Below the pieces are notes generated by a model, which searched no databases, had not been told where the DNA came from, and saw only the letters and a program-made list of their open reading frames with translations. Positions 1 through 8,020 of a stretch of 15,000 nt of DNA are shown in pieces. Source of the stretch: Chrysomallon squamiferum (Eukaryota > Mollusca > Gastropoda > Neomphalida > Peltospiridae). The stretch covers positions 5,500,401 to 5,515,400 of the forward strand of contig CM022665.1 in the NCBI GenBank assembly GCA_012295275.1, written 5' to 3'. The translations under genes and the position numbers were made by a program. Within the stretch, counting starts at the first letter, position 1. Every line of letters starts with the position of its first letter.

Positions 1-238
1 TGTGTGTGCGTGCGTGTCTGTGTGTGTGTGTGTGTCTATATGTGTGTGTGCGTGGGTGTGTGTTACATTTGCTTTGGATTTTTAACAATTTTATTTGTTT
101 ATTTATTTATTTATTTTTATTATTTTTACTTTTTAATTTATCTATTCACTTGCTATTCACTATAATACTGACTCTATCACGATAAAATAATTTGTTTTGA
201 TATTAGATTATAAACAACCTAACACTGAGATTATAAGA

Positions 239-258
239 TTTTTTTTTTTTTTTTTTTT
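239..258. repeat. Poly-T run
   Basis: Twenty T residues just before the exon-like element at 276. It could act as part of its polypyrimidine tract. Confidence 0.9.
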
Positions 259-275
259 GATCACAATTTTTACAG

Positions 276-329
276 GCAGAGATGAAAATGTAAATGTGAA
301 ACGGTTTGAAGGGTGGCCTCCTTTGCCAT
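276..329 (+). other. Exon-like element, copy 1 of a tandem pair
   Basis: A 54-nt segment is bounded by TTTTTACAG and GTAAGTTT. One frame is open throughout and reads RDENVNVKRFEGWPPLP, flanked by split codons and containing a K-R. Joined to the exon at 1131 this frame would continue YVNGLKNNGRT and stop. The flanks are duplicated around 755-769. The similarity to the Pro/Trp-rich peptides is only compositional. Confidence 0.3.
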
Positions 330-500
330 GTAAGTTTCTTTAATAAATGATGCCACATTATTAAAACTGTTAATTTCAGATCAACATTTAACAATACTTT
401 TAACAACCACTTTTTGTACAAAGTCACATGTACCTTTAACAACAGATCTTGATTATTAATTATTTTCTATAAAACAAAACAATTTACATCTTCAATTTTC

Positions 501-509
501 CTCTTCTCT

Positions 510-592
<83 letters not shown>
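501..592. repeat. CT then AT microsatellite
   Basis: About 65 bp of CT dinucleotides change directly into about 25 bp of AT. Confidence 0.95.
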
Positions 593-754
593 GGGTGTAT
601 GTGTGTGTGTGATTGATTTGTTTAGGATTTAAAATTTTATTTATTTATTCGTTCATTCATTCATTCATTTATTCATGAATTAATTTGTTTTGGTACTAGA
701 AGGTGAACAACGTACGACTGACATTATAAGATTTATTTTTTCTTTCTTCTACAG

Positions 755-769
755 GGTGACCTCCTCGAT
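755..769 (+). other. Micro-exon-like element, copy 2 of the tandem pair
   Basis: Fifteen nt lie between a strong acceptor (TCTTTCTTCTACAG) and a strong donor (GTAAGTAT). It corresponds to the right end of the 276-329 element (GGTGGCCTCC versus GGTGACCTCC). In the frame of copy 1 it contains TGA, so it is either read in another phase or is a decayed copy. Confidence 0.3.
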
Positions 770-962
770 GTAAGTATATTTGATAAGTGAACCTACATTA
801 TTAAAACAGTTAATTTCATATCTATATTTAACAATGCATGTAACAACCAGCTTCTAGCTTCCATGACTTACATATAGTATACACGTGTGTAAATAATCAG
901 ACTTAAAAAATACATAATACACTGTCAGAAAATATGCAGTGATCTTTTATTTTTTAGATGAC

Positions 963-964
963 AC

Positions 965-1011
<47 letters not shown>

Positions 1012-1012
1012 G
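963..1012. repeat. ATT trinucleotide microsatellite
   Basis: Uninterrupted TTA/ATT repeats, giving an artefactual poly-Ile frame. Confidence 0.95.
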
Positions 1013-1130
1013 TTGCTGTGTTGCTGTTGATGACATCAGGTGTAGCAATAGTAGTAGTAGTAGTAGTAATCCTACATTTTTCATTTTTTAATCTGAATAA
1101 TATAATTGTATTTATTTGTTTGTTTTTCAG

Positions 1131-1215
1131 ATGTAAACGGACTGAAAAACAATGGACGAACCTGACAGTGTTTCCTCACTCACTTTAAAATAAAGAGATT
1201 TGCACAAATCATTAT
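1131..1215 (+). other. Candidate last exon of an unidentified plus-strand gene
   Basis: A pyrimidine-rich acceptor (TTTGTTTGTTTTTCAG) ends at 1130, and AATAAA occurs at 1189-1194. The longest open frame from the acceptor ends at a TAA at 1186-1188 and reads CKRTEKQWTNLTVFPHSL after a split codon; a second frame reads VNGLKNNGRT then stops. The product is not recognised. The strand, acceptor and polyadenylation signal agree with the exon-like elements at 276-329 and 755-769, so the left end of the window may be the 3' part of one gene. Confidence 0.35.
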
Positions 1216-1339
1216 TATATATTGTTTCTTTGTTGTAATTTCATAATAGTTTAACCATGCATTTTATGACTGGTTATATATTCTGCTTCATATCGTCTGT
1301 TAGTACAAATCGTTAATTACGAATATGAAATCTTTGCAA

Positions 1340-1800
1340 CACTTCACGCTCTCTCTCTCTCTCTCTCTCTTTCTTTCTCTCTGTCTCTCTGTCTCTCTGT
1401 CTCACTCTCACACACACACACACACACTCATACACACACACACAGACACAAACACACACAGACATTGCCAGTTGACTGCAAGGACAATATTTATACAAAT
1501 TGGGTGCAGGAATACACTATACGCACACTCATACATACTTTCCTCTACTCAACTGTCAAAGAAATCAAATCACCAAATCTTAACATTTTAACTACGTTAT
1601 AGTCACTGAAGAAATTAATGTTATTTTCCAGAAATCTTTTGTACGATGACAAATCAACTGAATAAATTGACTGGAATAACAGCAACTTCAGAAAGCATTA
1701 CGATAAAAAACGTATGCTTGAAAATAATGTATTTTAAATCCATTAAAGGCCTTTACCTTGTGTCGTTTCATTCTAATTGTTTTAAAGAGATACATACATA
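1340..1800. repeat. Duplicated intergenic segment Y1
   Basis: Aligns with 4560-5000: a CT array, CA array, ATTGCCAGTTGACTGCAA, CATACATACTTTCCTCTACT, TTTAACATTTTAACTACGTT, and CCATTAAAGGCCTT. An acceptor-like TTATTTTCCAG occurs in both, but no consistent reading frame follows, so no gene is called. Confidence 0.75.
1351..1460. repeat. CT and CA microsatellites in Y1
   Basis: CT repeats with TTTC and GTCT interruptions, then CA repeats. Confidence 0.9.
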
Positions 1801-1918
1801 CGTACACACATACATATATACGTACACACATACATACATACATACATACATACATACATACATACATACATACATACATACATACATACATACATACATA
1901 CATACATACATACACACA
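1790..1918. repeat. TACA/CATA microsatellite
   Basis: Nearly uninterrupted CATA repeats, flanked by ACAGACAGACAG. It joins Y1 to X1. Confidence 0.95.
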
Positions 1919-2219
1919 TAGAGATAGAAACACAGACAGACAGACACAGACAGGCCGACATCTGTACATCCATACATCAGTTTTAAATGTTGGTTGTCTA
2001 ACCAAATGACCAACATTTCATTCCGTATAGCATTTCTGATACGAGCAGCAAAAAGTGTCAAATAATTATAATGTTTATCTGTGTATATTACATCTGTCTA
2101 TAGTATGTTCATTATTGGTGTCAGTTCATCATAGACGATAAATGCTGAGATTTCGTGACAACAGTTTCAAAAATCAGTATCATTTTATGGTATAATATTA
2201 TGGTAGAGAGATAGATTGA

Positions 2220-2289
<70 letters not shown>

Positions 2290-2290
2290 G
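2220..2290. repeat. ATT microsatellite in X1
   Basis: Uninterrupted ATT repeats. The same site in X2 (8478-8527) and X3 (12757-12822) has other lengths. Confidence 0.95.
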
Positions 2291-3029
2291 TGATGGTTGT
2301 GGTTGTAGTAATGGCAGTAGTAACTATAGCATAACTTTCTTTCTATAGACATTATCTAATTTTCATCTACCAATAAACTCATGCGCACACGCACACACAA
2401 ACGCTCGCATTCACACACACATACACAGATACATAAAACCTGATGGTACTGTGTGATAGGAATTTTAGAGAATTAAGAATGACGACAACAAAAGCATTAA
2501 GGGAATAACGTACACTTTAAAATAATGCATCATATGTGGACATCATATGTGGACTTTTTAATTCTAATTTTATCAAAGGCAGGACTGAACCAAAACAATT
2601 TATAAATCCTTGTTGTGAACAGATCAGTCACTGATTATGATTCATAATTTCCTTGTAATGGAAATTTACCAATGATTTCAAAATTGATTAGTAAAAGTAA
2701 AATACTGTATAGAAAGTGTTTAACAACTGTGAAGGTAAATGTTTTAAAAATATAAAATGACTAAAAAATACGCAAAACAATTCATAATAACAATTCGTTT
2801 TGTTTTTTGTTTTTTGTTTATTATTTATTTATTTATTTATTTTATTTTGTTATTTGTTTTATTATTTATTAATCCTCTTTGTTTTTCATCTTAGTAAGTA
2901 AATATCAGAATCTACAAAAGTAATGAATTATAATTATTATAAAACGTTTTTATTTTGTTTAACATAAATAATTTTCAATGGATTACAAAAACAAATAAAT
3001 GAAGGTTAGACTAAATACGTATACTCATT

Positions 3030-3172
3030 AAGACACATACATGCATACATACATACATATGCAAACATTCATATGCAAGCATATACGTATACTAACACAA
3101 ACAAACAAACAAACATACCTACACACACACATACATATATACATACATACATACATACACACATACATACAT
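3030..3172. repeat. TACA/ACAA microsatellite
   Basis: Imperfect TACA repeats with a short AAAC run at 3097-3113. Homologous arrays occur at 9313-9412 and 13598-13702. Confidence 0.9.
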
Positions 3173-3226
3173 AATCTAAGAATAAGAGGTGGAGAGAGAC
3201 AGAGGTAATTAAGAAATTTAAACATT

Positions 3227-3433
3227 TTCAAATAATTGTCTGAAACAAAATATAACGTCAACGTCAAAACTTGTGACATGTATCTCGACTTATTATCCGA
3301 GTTAGAAGATGCTAAAATATATTACATGAGAGTTGTGTCCCTTTGCGTTTGTTTCACACTAACGTTTATGTCGGAAAATGGTAAAACAGATAAGAGTTGT
3401 GTCCCTTCGTATCTGTTTCGTATTCACAATTAA
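3227..3433 (+). other. Conserved short ORF at the right end of X1
   Basis: The plus strand reads YNVNVKTCDMYLDLLSELED then AKIYY in an open frame to 3433. Copies in X2 (9530-9622) and X3 (13812-13906) read the same phrase with a few replacements (NVSVK, LNF or LNL) and stop at IYYI. A minus-strand frame (SQVLTLTLYFVSDN) is also partly conserved. The blocks are recent duplicates, so conservation alone does not prove coding. No splice sites or start context were found that would make a gene. Confidence 0.25.
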
Positions 3434-3479
3434 AAAAATATATATCATCTCTTTTTGTTTTCATTATTATTATTTTCTT

Positions 3480-4203
3480 CTTCTTTTTTCTTTTTGTTTT
3501 AATGGACAACTAAAACAATAATAATAAAACAAAATTTGTTGAACTGTTTCAATTTTATCGTGTTCATGACAATGATCGATTAAAGAAGATGTTTGTCCTG
3601 TGTTTCGAAACCAGAATAAATATTAATTTACCTTCCATATTAATTATTGTCTTCTTCCTACAGAGGAATAAATTAATCATCTAAAAAGGAAAATAGAAAG
3701 AAAATATTGTGAAAGAATGAACTGTACATAACGCATCGTAATACATGAGTAGTAATAAAAACAAGAAAGCAAATAACAATAGAAATAATAACTATTGCAA
3801 TGAAACAGTAATTCTATGATGAATAAATAAATATTTTTAAATATTTTTTAAAATTCATTCTTATTTTTCTATTAACAATGTAATAAAATATTTGTTTTAT
3901 TATTAGGTACAGCTATCATCATGATAAAAGAAAGAAGAAGAAAAAATAAAAACAATAAAGAACAACAAAAACGATTTCTTTTCTCAACCACTTGTAAAAA
4001 TATTGTCTTACTTTCTTTATCGAGAGTTTCCAACAAACTTTGAACTTCTCTTTCACTGAAGAATTTTGAGAATTCCGACTCCATCTCGAATCTGTTTTCA
4101 TTTTGGTCATCAGCTGTTTTCTTTACGTGTGCTACGATGCACAATAGAATATCATATTATGAATTTCCATGAAAATATTGAACGTGTATCATTTAAAAGT
4201 TGT
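3480..4203. repeat. Segmental duplicate containing pseudogene A
   Basis: Matches 14040-14745 through the 3' flank, exon 4, the 331-nt intron, exon 3 and about 70 bp beyond. It then stops abruptly at ATCATTTAAAAGTTGT, where D continues into the intron leading to exon 2. The break marks the deletion that removed exons 1 and 2 from A. Confidence 0.8.
3632..4131 (-). pseudogene. Gene A: 5'-truncated pseudogene of the peptide family
   Basis: Only exon 3 (4131-4012) and exon 4 (3680-3632) remain. Exon 3 keeps the 120-nt length and both splice sites and would read A-H-V-K-K-T-A-D-D-Q-N-E-N-R-F-E-M. The dibasic site is altered from KKR to KKT and the amidation Gly is replaced by Val. In exon 4 the GAA codon following AT-GAT is TAA, so the tail stops after N-D instead of continuing EFIPL; the remaining tail sequence is still visible. 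To the right, the match with gene D ends near 4203, and the sequence passes directly into DNA resembling the upstream regions of B and C. Exons 1 and 2 (UTR, signal peptide, mature peptide) and the TATA box are therefore missing. Three independent lesions make a non-functional relic the best reading. Use of exon 3 by another transcript cannot be excluded. Confidence 0.8.
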
Positions 4204-4559
4204 TAAATCCGGGTCATGACAAACCATCTGTTAGTGAAAAATTTGTTTTTGTTTTTTGTTTTTTGTTTTTTTCTTTCATTGCATTGGTTAGATCTTGTAT
4301 GGATTACTGATAATTTTCTGGAAGTGCAGAAGAAAAAAACTGATCAAACCAGGCATCGATTTTAATATTCAGTTATGGGCTGCGCAAGATTTTAGGTGTA
4401 TAGCTTACCAAAACTGGATTAATAATTACAGATTTAACAAAAACACCAGCTGGGATGGAAAAACACTCAAATAAAAATGATTTCTGATATTATCCTTCTA
4501 TTTGTAGATTCTGTTTTTGTTTTATTGTTCTTGTTGTTTCTTTAATTTTTCTTTTCTCG
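4204..4559. other. Non-coding stretch upstream of pseudogene A
   Basis: The first 40 bp (ATCCGGGTCATGACAAACC and following) resemble the upstream region of B and C at 7246-7290. A TTTTTTG-rich tract follows, then sequence with no recognisable gene or repeat partner in the window. Confidence 0.5.
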
Positions 4560-4568
4560 GTGTGGCGT

Positions 4569-4654
<86 letters not shown>

Positions 4655-5000
4655 CAACACACACACATTGCCAATTGACTGCAACGACAATATCTATACA
4701 GACTGGGTGCACGAGTCCTACCTCCTTACACGACACGCACACGCATACATACTTTCCTCTACTCAATTGTTAAAGAAATAAAATCACCAAATTTTAACAT
4801 TTTAACTACGTTATAGTCATTAATTTTATTTTCCAGAAGCTTTTGTATGATGATTAAATCAACTGAATTAATCGACTGGGATAACAGCAACTTTTGAAAG
4901 CATTAAGTGAGAAATGTATGCTTGAAAAAGAATGTATTTTATATCCATTAAAGGCCTTCAAATTGTGTCGTTTCACTCAAGTTGTTTTAAAGACAGAGGC
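4560..5000. repeat. Duplicated intergenic segment Y2
   Basis: Partner of Y1, on the upstream side of pseudogene A. It begins with a long CT array (4569-4643) and loses similarity near 4995, where Y1 runs into a TACA array instead. No gene is supported. Confidence 0.75.
4569..4672. repeat. CT then CA microsatellite in Y2
   Basis: About 75 bp of pure CT followed by CA repeats. Confidence 0.95.
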
Positions 5001-5317
5001 ATTAGACCATTAACAAATCATGATATCACGAACTGCATGACAAGGCTACACATTGGTAACTGTACAGCAGCTAAGATGTATTCCTTTTTTCAAATACAAA
5101 AAGAAGACACGATGACACATAGGTCGCAGCCCAGAAACCCTATTTAGTTTACTTTAAAGAAGTTTTCAGTTATTTCACAGAAATCTATAGAAACAATTAT
5201 TTAATATATCATATGATTTCTCGGACTTTTTTGGAATAGACTATTTTCAAAAGTCCTATCTTCAGTTATATATATATATATATATATACACACAAAAACA
5301 TACAAGTACACACACAA

Positions 5318-5355
<38 letters not shown>

Positions 5356-5390
5356 ATATATATATAATATAATATAATTCCAAGAAATTC
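5000..5390. other. Non-coding stretch between Y2 and the gene B 3' flank
   Basis: No coding potential, splice structure or duplicate partner was seen. It ends in a TA/CA microsatellite (5267-5366). An open frame at 4932-5147 on the plus strand has no family resemblance and is not conserved in Y1. Confidence 0.5.
5267..5366. repeat. TA/CA microsatellite
   Basis: TA repeats, mixed CA repeats, then TA again. Confidence 0.95.
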
Positions 5391-5770
5391 TTTTGATTCT
5401 AAAAAATATTTGCCAGCCTGTTTTCATATTTGATAGATCGCAGTTTATTTGGTTCAAGGTTAAGCACTGGTGGGTCGTAGGATCAGTCCTTCTTAGTGCA
5501 TCCAACTGATTATTTCCCATTCCAGCCAATACCACTTGTTTTTCAATTTATGTGTTATGTCCTTTCCTTTGTATATGAATATGCATATCTACATCAACAA
5601 AACACAAACTTCTAATGTGAAAAGTAATAGACCACAGTCTGGCATCGACAGATTTCTTACCTCTTTGTATGTTAAGTATAATGTTATTTAATTTTATTTT
5701 AAACTTTTTTTCAAAACTAATAATTATCTGTGTGTGAAATATAAATAAACTGACAAATTAACAAAGAATT
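5390..5770. other. Conserved 3' flank of gene B
   Basis: Nearly the same as 9725-10100 downstream of gene C. No splice signals or frame agree well enough to call an exon, but this stretch could contain the true 3' end of the transcripts. A minus-strand frame (GNNQLDALRRTDPTTHQCLT) is broken in the C copy. Confidence 0.4.
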
Positions 5771-5787
5771 ATGCACCAGTATTCCTT

Positions 5788-5889
5788 TTTATTATTTTTA
5801 TTAATTTCAGTAGTAGTAGTAGTAGTTGTTGTTGTAGCAGTAGTAGTAGTTGTTGTAGCAGTAGTAGTAGAAGTGATGGTGTTGGCGGC

Positions 5890-5926
<37 letters not shown>

Positions 5927-5989
5927 CTAGCAGTATTTCTGTTTGGTTTTCATTATCATCTCACTGATTACAGACGTAGACCGCTGAAT
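5788..5989 (-). other. Possible terminal 3' UTR exon of gene B
   Basis: An acceptor-like AATTTTTGCAG ends at 5990. Two AATAAA signals on the minus strand lie at 5797-5802 and 5788-5793; both are conserved in gene C (10123-10128 and 10114-10119). The exon would include the GTA/GTT microsatellite. In C the acceptor is weaker (TTTTTAG near 10269). An alternative is that exon 4 runs on to an AATAAA at 6031-6036, which C lacks. This is a tentative call. Confidence 0.25.
5809..5934. repeat. GTA/GTT trinucleotide microsatellite downstream of gene B
   Basis: Long GTA runs interrupted by GTTGTTGTAGCA. It is shorter in gene C (10136-10203). Confidence 0.9.
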
Positions 5990-6184
5990 CTGCAAAAATT
6001 GAGAATTTTTATTATATTATTATAACATATTTTATTTCAGTCAGTGAATATTTAATACTTCACTTAAAGATGTGTTTGGTCACTTCGCATTTGTGTCGTT
6101 TTTACTTTAATTTTTTCATTTGTTTACACAGACCGTCATATAAACAAGAATATTTGATATCCAGAATAACAAATGTAAATTTAC

Positions 6185-6207
6185 CTTGCTGACTGGTCGT
6201 TTTCTTC
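6185..6207 (-). other. 3' UTR stub of gene B exon 4, ending in a splice donor
   Basis: After the stop codon, 23 nt lead to AGCAAG/GTAAATTT at 6185/6184. Gene C has the same donor at 10629/10628. D has GGAAG/GTAAATT at 14187/14186 and A has it at 3632/3631. Conservation in all four copies suggests a real 3' UTR intron. The stop is close enough to the junction not to trigger classical nonsense-mediated decay. Confidence 0.55.
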
Positions 6208-6883
6208 TTACTTAAGAGGAATAAATTCATCACCTAGAGAACAAAAGAAAAATAAACTTCAGTCAGATATTTACATCAACCTTAACAACAACACTGTGTG
6301 TGTCTGCCTGTGTGTGTGTGTGTCTGTAGCGTTACGTCCAAGAAAACAACGTAAACAATAAATACAAAAAAATAAATAAAACATTTCCAGTGAAACCTTT
6401 TTTCTTTTCTCAACTACTTGCAAAAATATTGTCTTACTTTCTTTATCGAGAGTTTCCATTAAATCTTGAACTTCTCTTTCACTGAAGAATTTTGAGAGAT
6501 CCGACTCGACCTCGAATCTGTTTTCATTTTGATCATCAGCTCTTTTCTTTCCGTATCCTACAACACACAGTACAAAGTGGTAAGAACTATTAACATAAAC
6601 AGTATCAAACCAGTACTGTTTAAAATGTAATAAGTATTTCTCAAGACAGTATCATTTAATTTGAAACAAAAGGAATAAACGTAATAAATAAAGAACCTGT
6701 TCGAGGAAATCCAATTGGTCCAGGACGAGGAAATCCAATTGGTCCAGGACGAGGAAATCCAATTGGTCCAGGACGAGGAAATCCAATTGGTCCAGGACGA
6801 GGCCAATGATGTTGATGCCAAAAAGCTGAGGAGTCTTCGACGGCCAGAAAACAAAGTAAGGCAAAAATAATCACTAGTTTCAT
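6208..6883 (-). CDS. Gene B: secreted Pro/Arg-rich amidated peptide precursor with four RPGPIGFP repeats (110 aa)
   Basis: Three coding exons joined by GT-AG, phase-1 introns: 6883-6697, 6557-6438 and 6233-6208 (stop TAA). Exon 2 begins exactly at the ATG after the acceptor TTTTTACTTACAG; no ATG occurs in the inferred 5' UTR. Residues 1-20 form a hydrophobic signal peptide ending V-E-D-S-S-A. The mature peptide would start FWHQHHWP, continue with four identical RPGPIGFP units, and end R-T-G-Y before G-K-K-R. It would have 44 residues, no Cys and no acidic residues, 5 Arg and 3 His, and a C-terminal Tyr amide from the glycine. An acidic propiece follows (ADDQNENRFEVESDLSKFF...), ending SDEFIPLK. 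Precursors of this plan are processed in the secretory pathway by signal peptidase, a dibasic convertase and an amidating monooxygenase. An antimicrobial role is inferred from composition; a neuropeptide remains possible. The family is not recognised by name. Confidence 0.85.
6702..6797 (-). repeat. 24-bp tandem repeat inside gene B, four exact copies
   Basis: Four identical 24-bp units (6702-6725, 6726-6749, 6750-6773, 6774-6797) encode the octapeptide RPGPIGFP four times. C and D each hold one related core at the same place (PRPGPIG-I and PNPGPIG-M). The unit length is a multiple of three, so gain or loss of units keeps the frame. Perfect identity, down to third codon positions, points to recent expansion or ongoing homogenisation. 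Confidence 0.95.
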
Positions 6884-7122
6884 CTGTAAGTAAAAAGAAA
6901 AGGAATTTTATTTTATTTATTTAACTGTATTATTTTCTGCGACAGAGAGACTAATAGACAGATACGCAAACAGAGAGAGAGACAAACAGACAGACAGATA
7001 GATAAATATGATGATATTAATAACCTTATGAGATTACAGTATTCCAAATCCTGGCGACTCCAAGCATTTAACAATTGTAATTAAATAAATAAATAAATAA
7101 TAATAATGAAAAATAAACTTAC

Positions 7123-7168
7123 CTTGATGTTCAAATGAAATGTATATTTTCAAATCTGTACTGTGTTA
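7123..7168 (-). other. Gene B exon 1 (5' UTR)
   Basis: A donor CATCAAG/GTAAGTTT at 7123/7122 is conserved at the same place in gene C. The exon is non-coding, with no ATG between the expected start site (about 25-30 nt from the TATA box) and the donor. Splicing joins it across a 239-nt intron to exon 2, which begins at the ATG. The right end is estimated only from TATA spacing. Confidence 0.65.
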
Positions 7169-7192
7169 TGTGTTTCTATATTTCATATTGAT

Positions 7193-7202
7193 GTATTTAT
7201 AC
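7193..7202 (-). promoter_or_regulatory. TATA box of gene B
   Basis: The minus strand reads GTATAAATAC about 70 nt upstream of the exon 1 donor. The same element at the same distance precedes gene C, and the surrounding sequence is conserved between them. Confidence 0.7.
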
Positions 7203-7480
7203 ACGAAAGGTGTCTCAAATTTCTGATTTGTTTCTCCAACTGTCAGGTCCGGGTTCTCACAAAACGTGTAGGTGAAGAATTAACTTTTATTTCTCCCTTT
7301 CTTTCTTTCTTTAGAACATCTGTTTCATTTAGCCAGTTTTAATGATCGTAGAAAAAAACAGAATTCATTTTGGTGAATATTAGATCCTTTTTTCAAGCTC
7401 TTACCAGGATTTTTAAAATTTCGTTATCATTTTAGCAATATTTCGCAGAAGTTGTTAAAAAGTAGTTTAGAACTTAGAAA
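7203..7480 (-). promoter_or_regulatory. Conserved upstream region of gene B
   Basis: Upstream of the TATA box the sequence is almost the same as 11641-11940 in front of gene C. It includes the minus-strand blocks GTGAGAACCCGGAC and AGTTGGAGAAACAAATCAG. C carries about 14 extra bp near 11652-11665. The same order of motifs, more diverged, lies at 4205-4240 next to pseudogene A. The region probably holds shared promoter elements, but recent duplication alone would also give this similarity. No specific factor site is claimed. Confidence 0.45.
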
Positions 7481-7535
7481 AACACCAACTATCTATATTA
7501 ATATACGACAACAAAACTTACATAGATTCATACGT

Positions 7536-7969
7536 ACGCACCTATATATATATACATACATATAGTTAGAATCATATATACATACATACATACGGAAGCA
7601 CATACAAAGTATACTATCACACAATTATACACAATTACATACATACAAATATACTATCATAGATATATACACACATACATACAAATATACATACATACAT
7701 ACATACATACATTCAATCAGTATATGCTAAGATACGTAAATATTAATATACAATCATACCATCATACACACATACACACACAGATACATTCATACACACT
7801 TACATACATACATACATACATTCAATCAGTATATGCTAACATACGTATATATTAATATACAATCATACCATCATACACACATACACACACAGATATATTC
7901 ATACACTTACATACATACATACAGACATATACATACATACATGCATACATACATACATACATACATACA

Positions 7970-8003
<34 letters not shown>

Positions 8004-8020
8004 CATATATACACACATGA
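7536..8020. repeat. TACA tetranucleotide array upstream of gene B, with a 109-bp internal tandem duplication
   Basis: Long imperfect TACA/CATA arrays surround two copies of a unit starting ATTCAATCAGTATATGCTAA (from 7711 and 7820). The same unit occurs once upstream of gene C (from 12105). Confidence 0.9.

Larger units (their letters stand above)
60..870 (+). repeat. Tandem duplication of an intron-exon-intron segment (about 480-bp period)
   Basis: About 60-440 and 600-870 align in order: a GGATTTT/GGATTTA start, a TTTATT-rich stretch, ATTTGTTTTG, GAACAAC or AAACAAC, ATTATAAGATT, poly-T or pyrimidine tract, acceptor, exon-like core, GTAAGT donor, then ACATTATTAAAAC and TTTAACAAT. A CT/TA microsatellite (501-592) lies between them. 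The copies are diverged, so the duplication is older than that of genes B and C. Confidence 0.6.
1930..3435. repeat. Intergenic duplicated block X1
   Basis: This aligns along its length with 8030-9725 (X2) and 12300-14000 (X3). Shared landmarks are ACCAAATGACCAACATTTC, GATACGAGCAGCAAAAAGTG, an ATT array, ATGACGACAACAAAAGCATT, AATCCTCTTTGTTTTTCATC, a TACA array, and a short conserved ORF near the right end. X1 lacks about 170 bp present in X2 and X3 between CATTTTAT and the AGAGAGATAGATTGAA motif near 2205. It has no convincing gene. It is probably spacer carried along in the gene duplications. Confidence 0.85.

Noticed and set aside
958-1188. 76-aa frame starting with poly-Ile and poly-Val
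   Set aside because: The hydrophobic run is the ATT/GTA microsatellite, not a membrane protein. Only its last part is kept, as a candidate last exon.
1646-2061. Several overlapping open frames on both strands rich in His-Thr-Tyr or Met-Tyr-Val-Cys
   Set aside because: They are translations of the TACA array; they change freely with frame and have no splice or start context. The same applies to 7833-8273, 3028-3279 and 13546-13906.
4435-4560. Search for a displaced exon 2 for pseudogene A
   Set aside because: No MK-hydrophobic-SSA or PGPIG coding remnant was found between 4140 and 4560.
5266-5535. 89-aa minus-strand frame containing GNNQLDALRRTDPTTHQCLT
   Set aside because: It is partly TA/CA repeat, and the corresponding stretch near 9592-9830 in the C copy carries frame changes. 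It is not supported as coding.
5771-6025. 84-aa Val-rich plus-strand frame
   Set aside because: It is made by GTA/GTT repeats and is interrupted in the homologous C region.
6558-6864. Two other minus-strand frames across the gene B repeat (WTNWISSS and LDQLDFLV repeats)
   Set aside because: The 24-bp unit is a multiple of three, so all frames stay open. Only the RPGPIGFP frame starts with a signal peptide and splices into the conserved exon 3.
7245-7262. NF-kB-type site in the gene B promoter (GTGAGAACCCGGAC)
   Set aside because: It does not match the GGGRNNYYCC consensus well enough to claim.
7480-8020. CRISPR-like or satellite array
   Set aside because: The repeats are simple TACA microsatellites with no unique spacers, in eukaryotic sequence.
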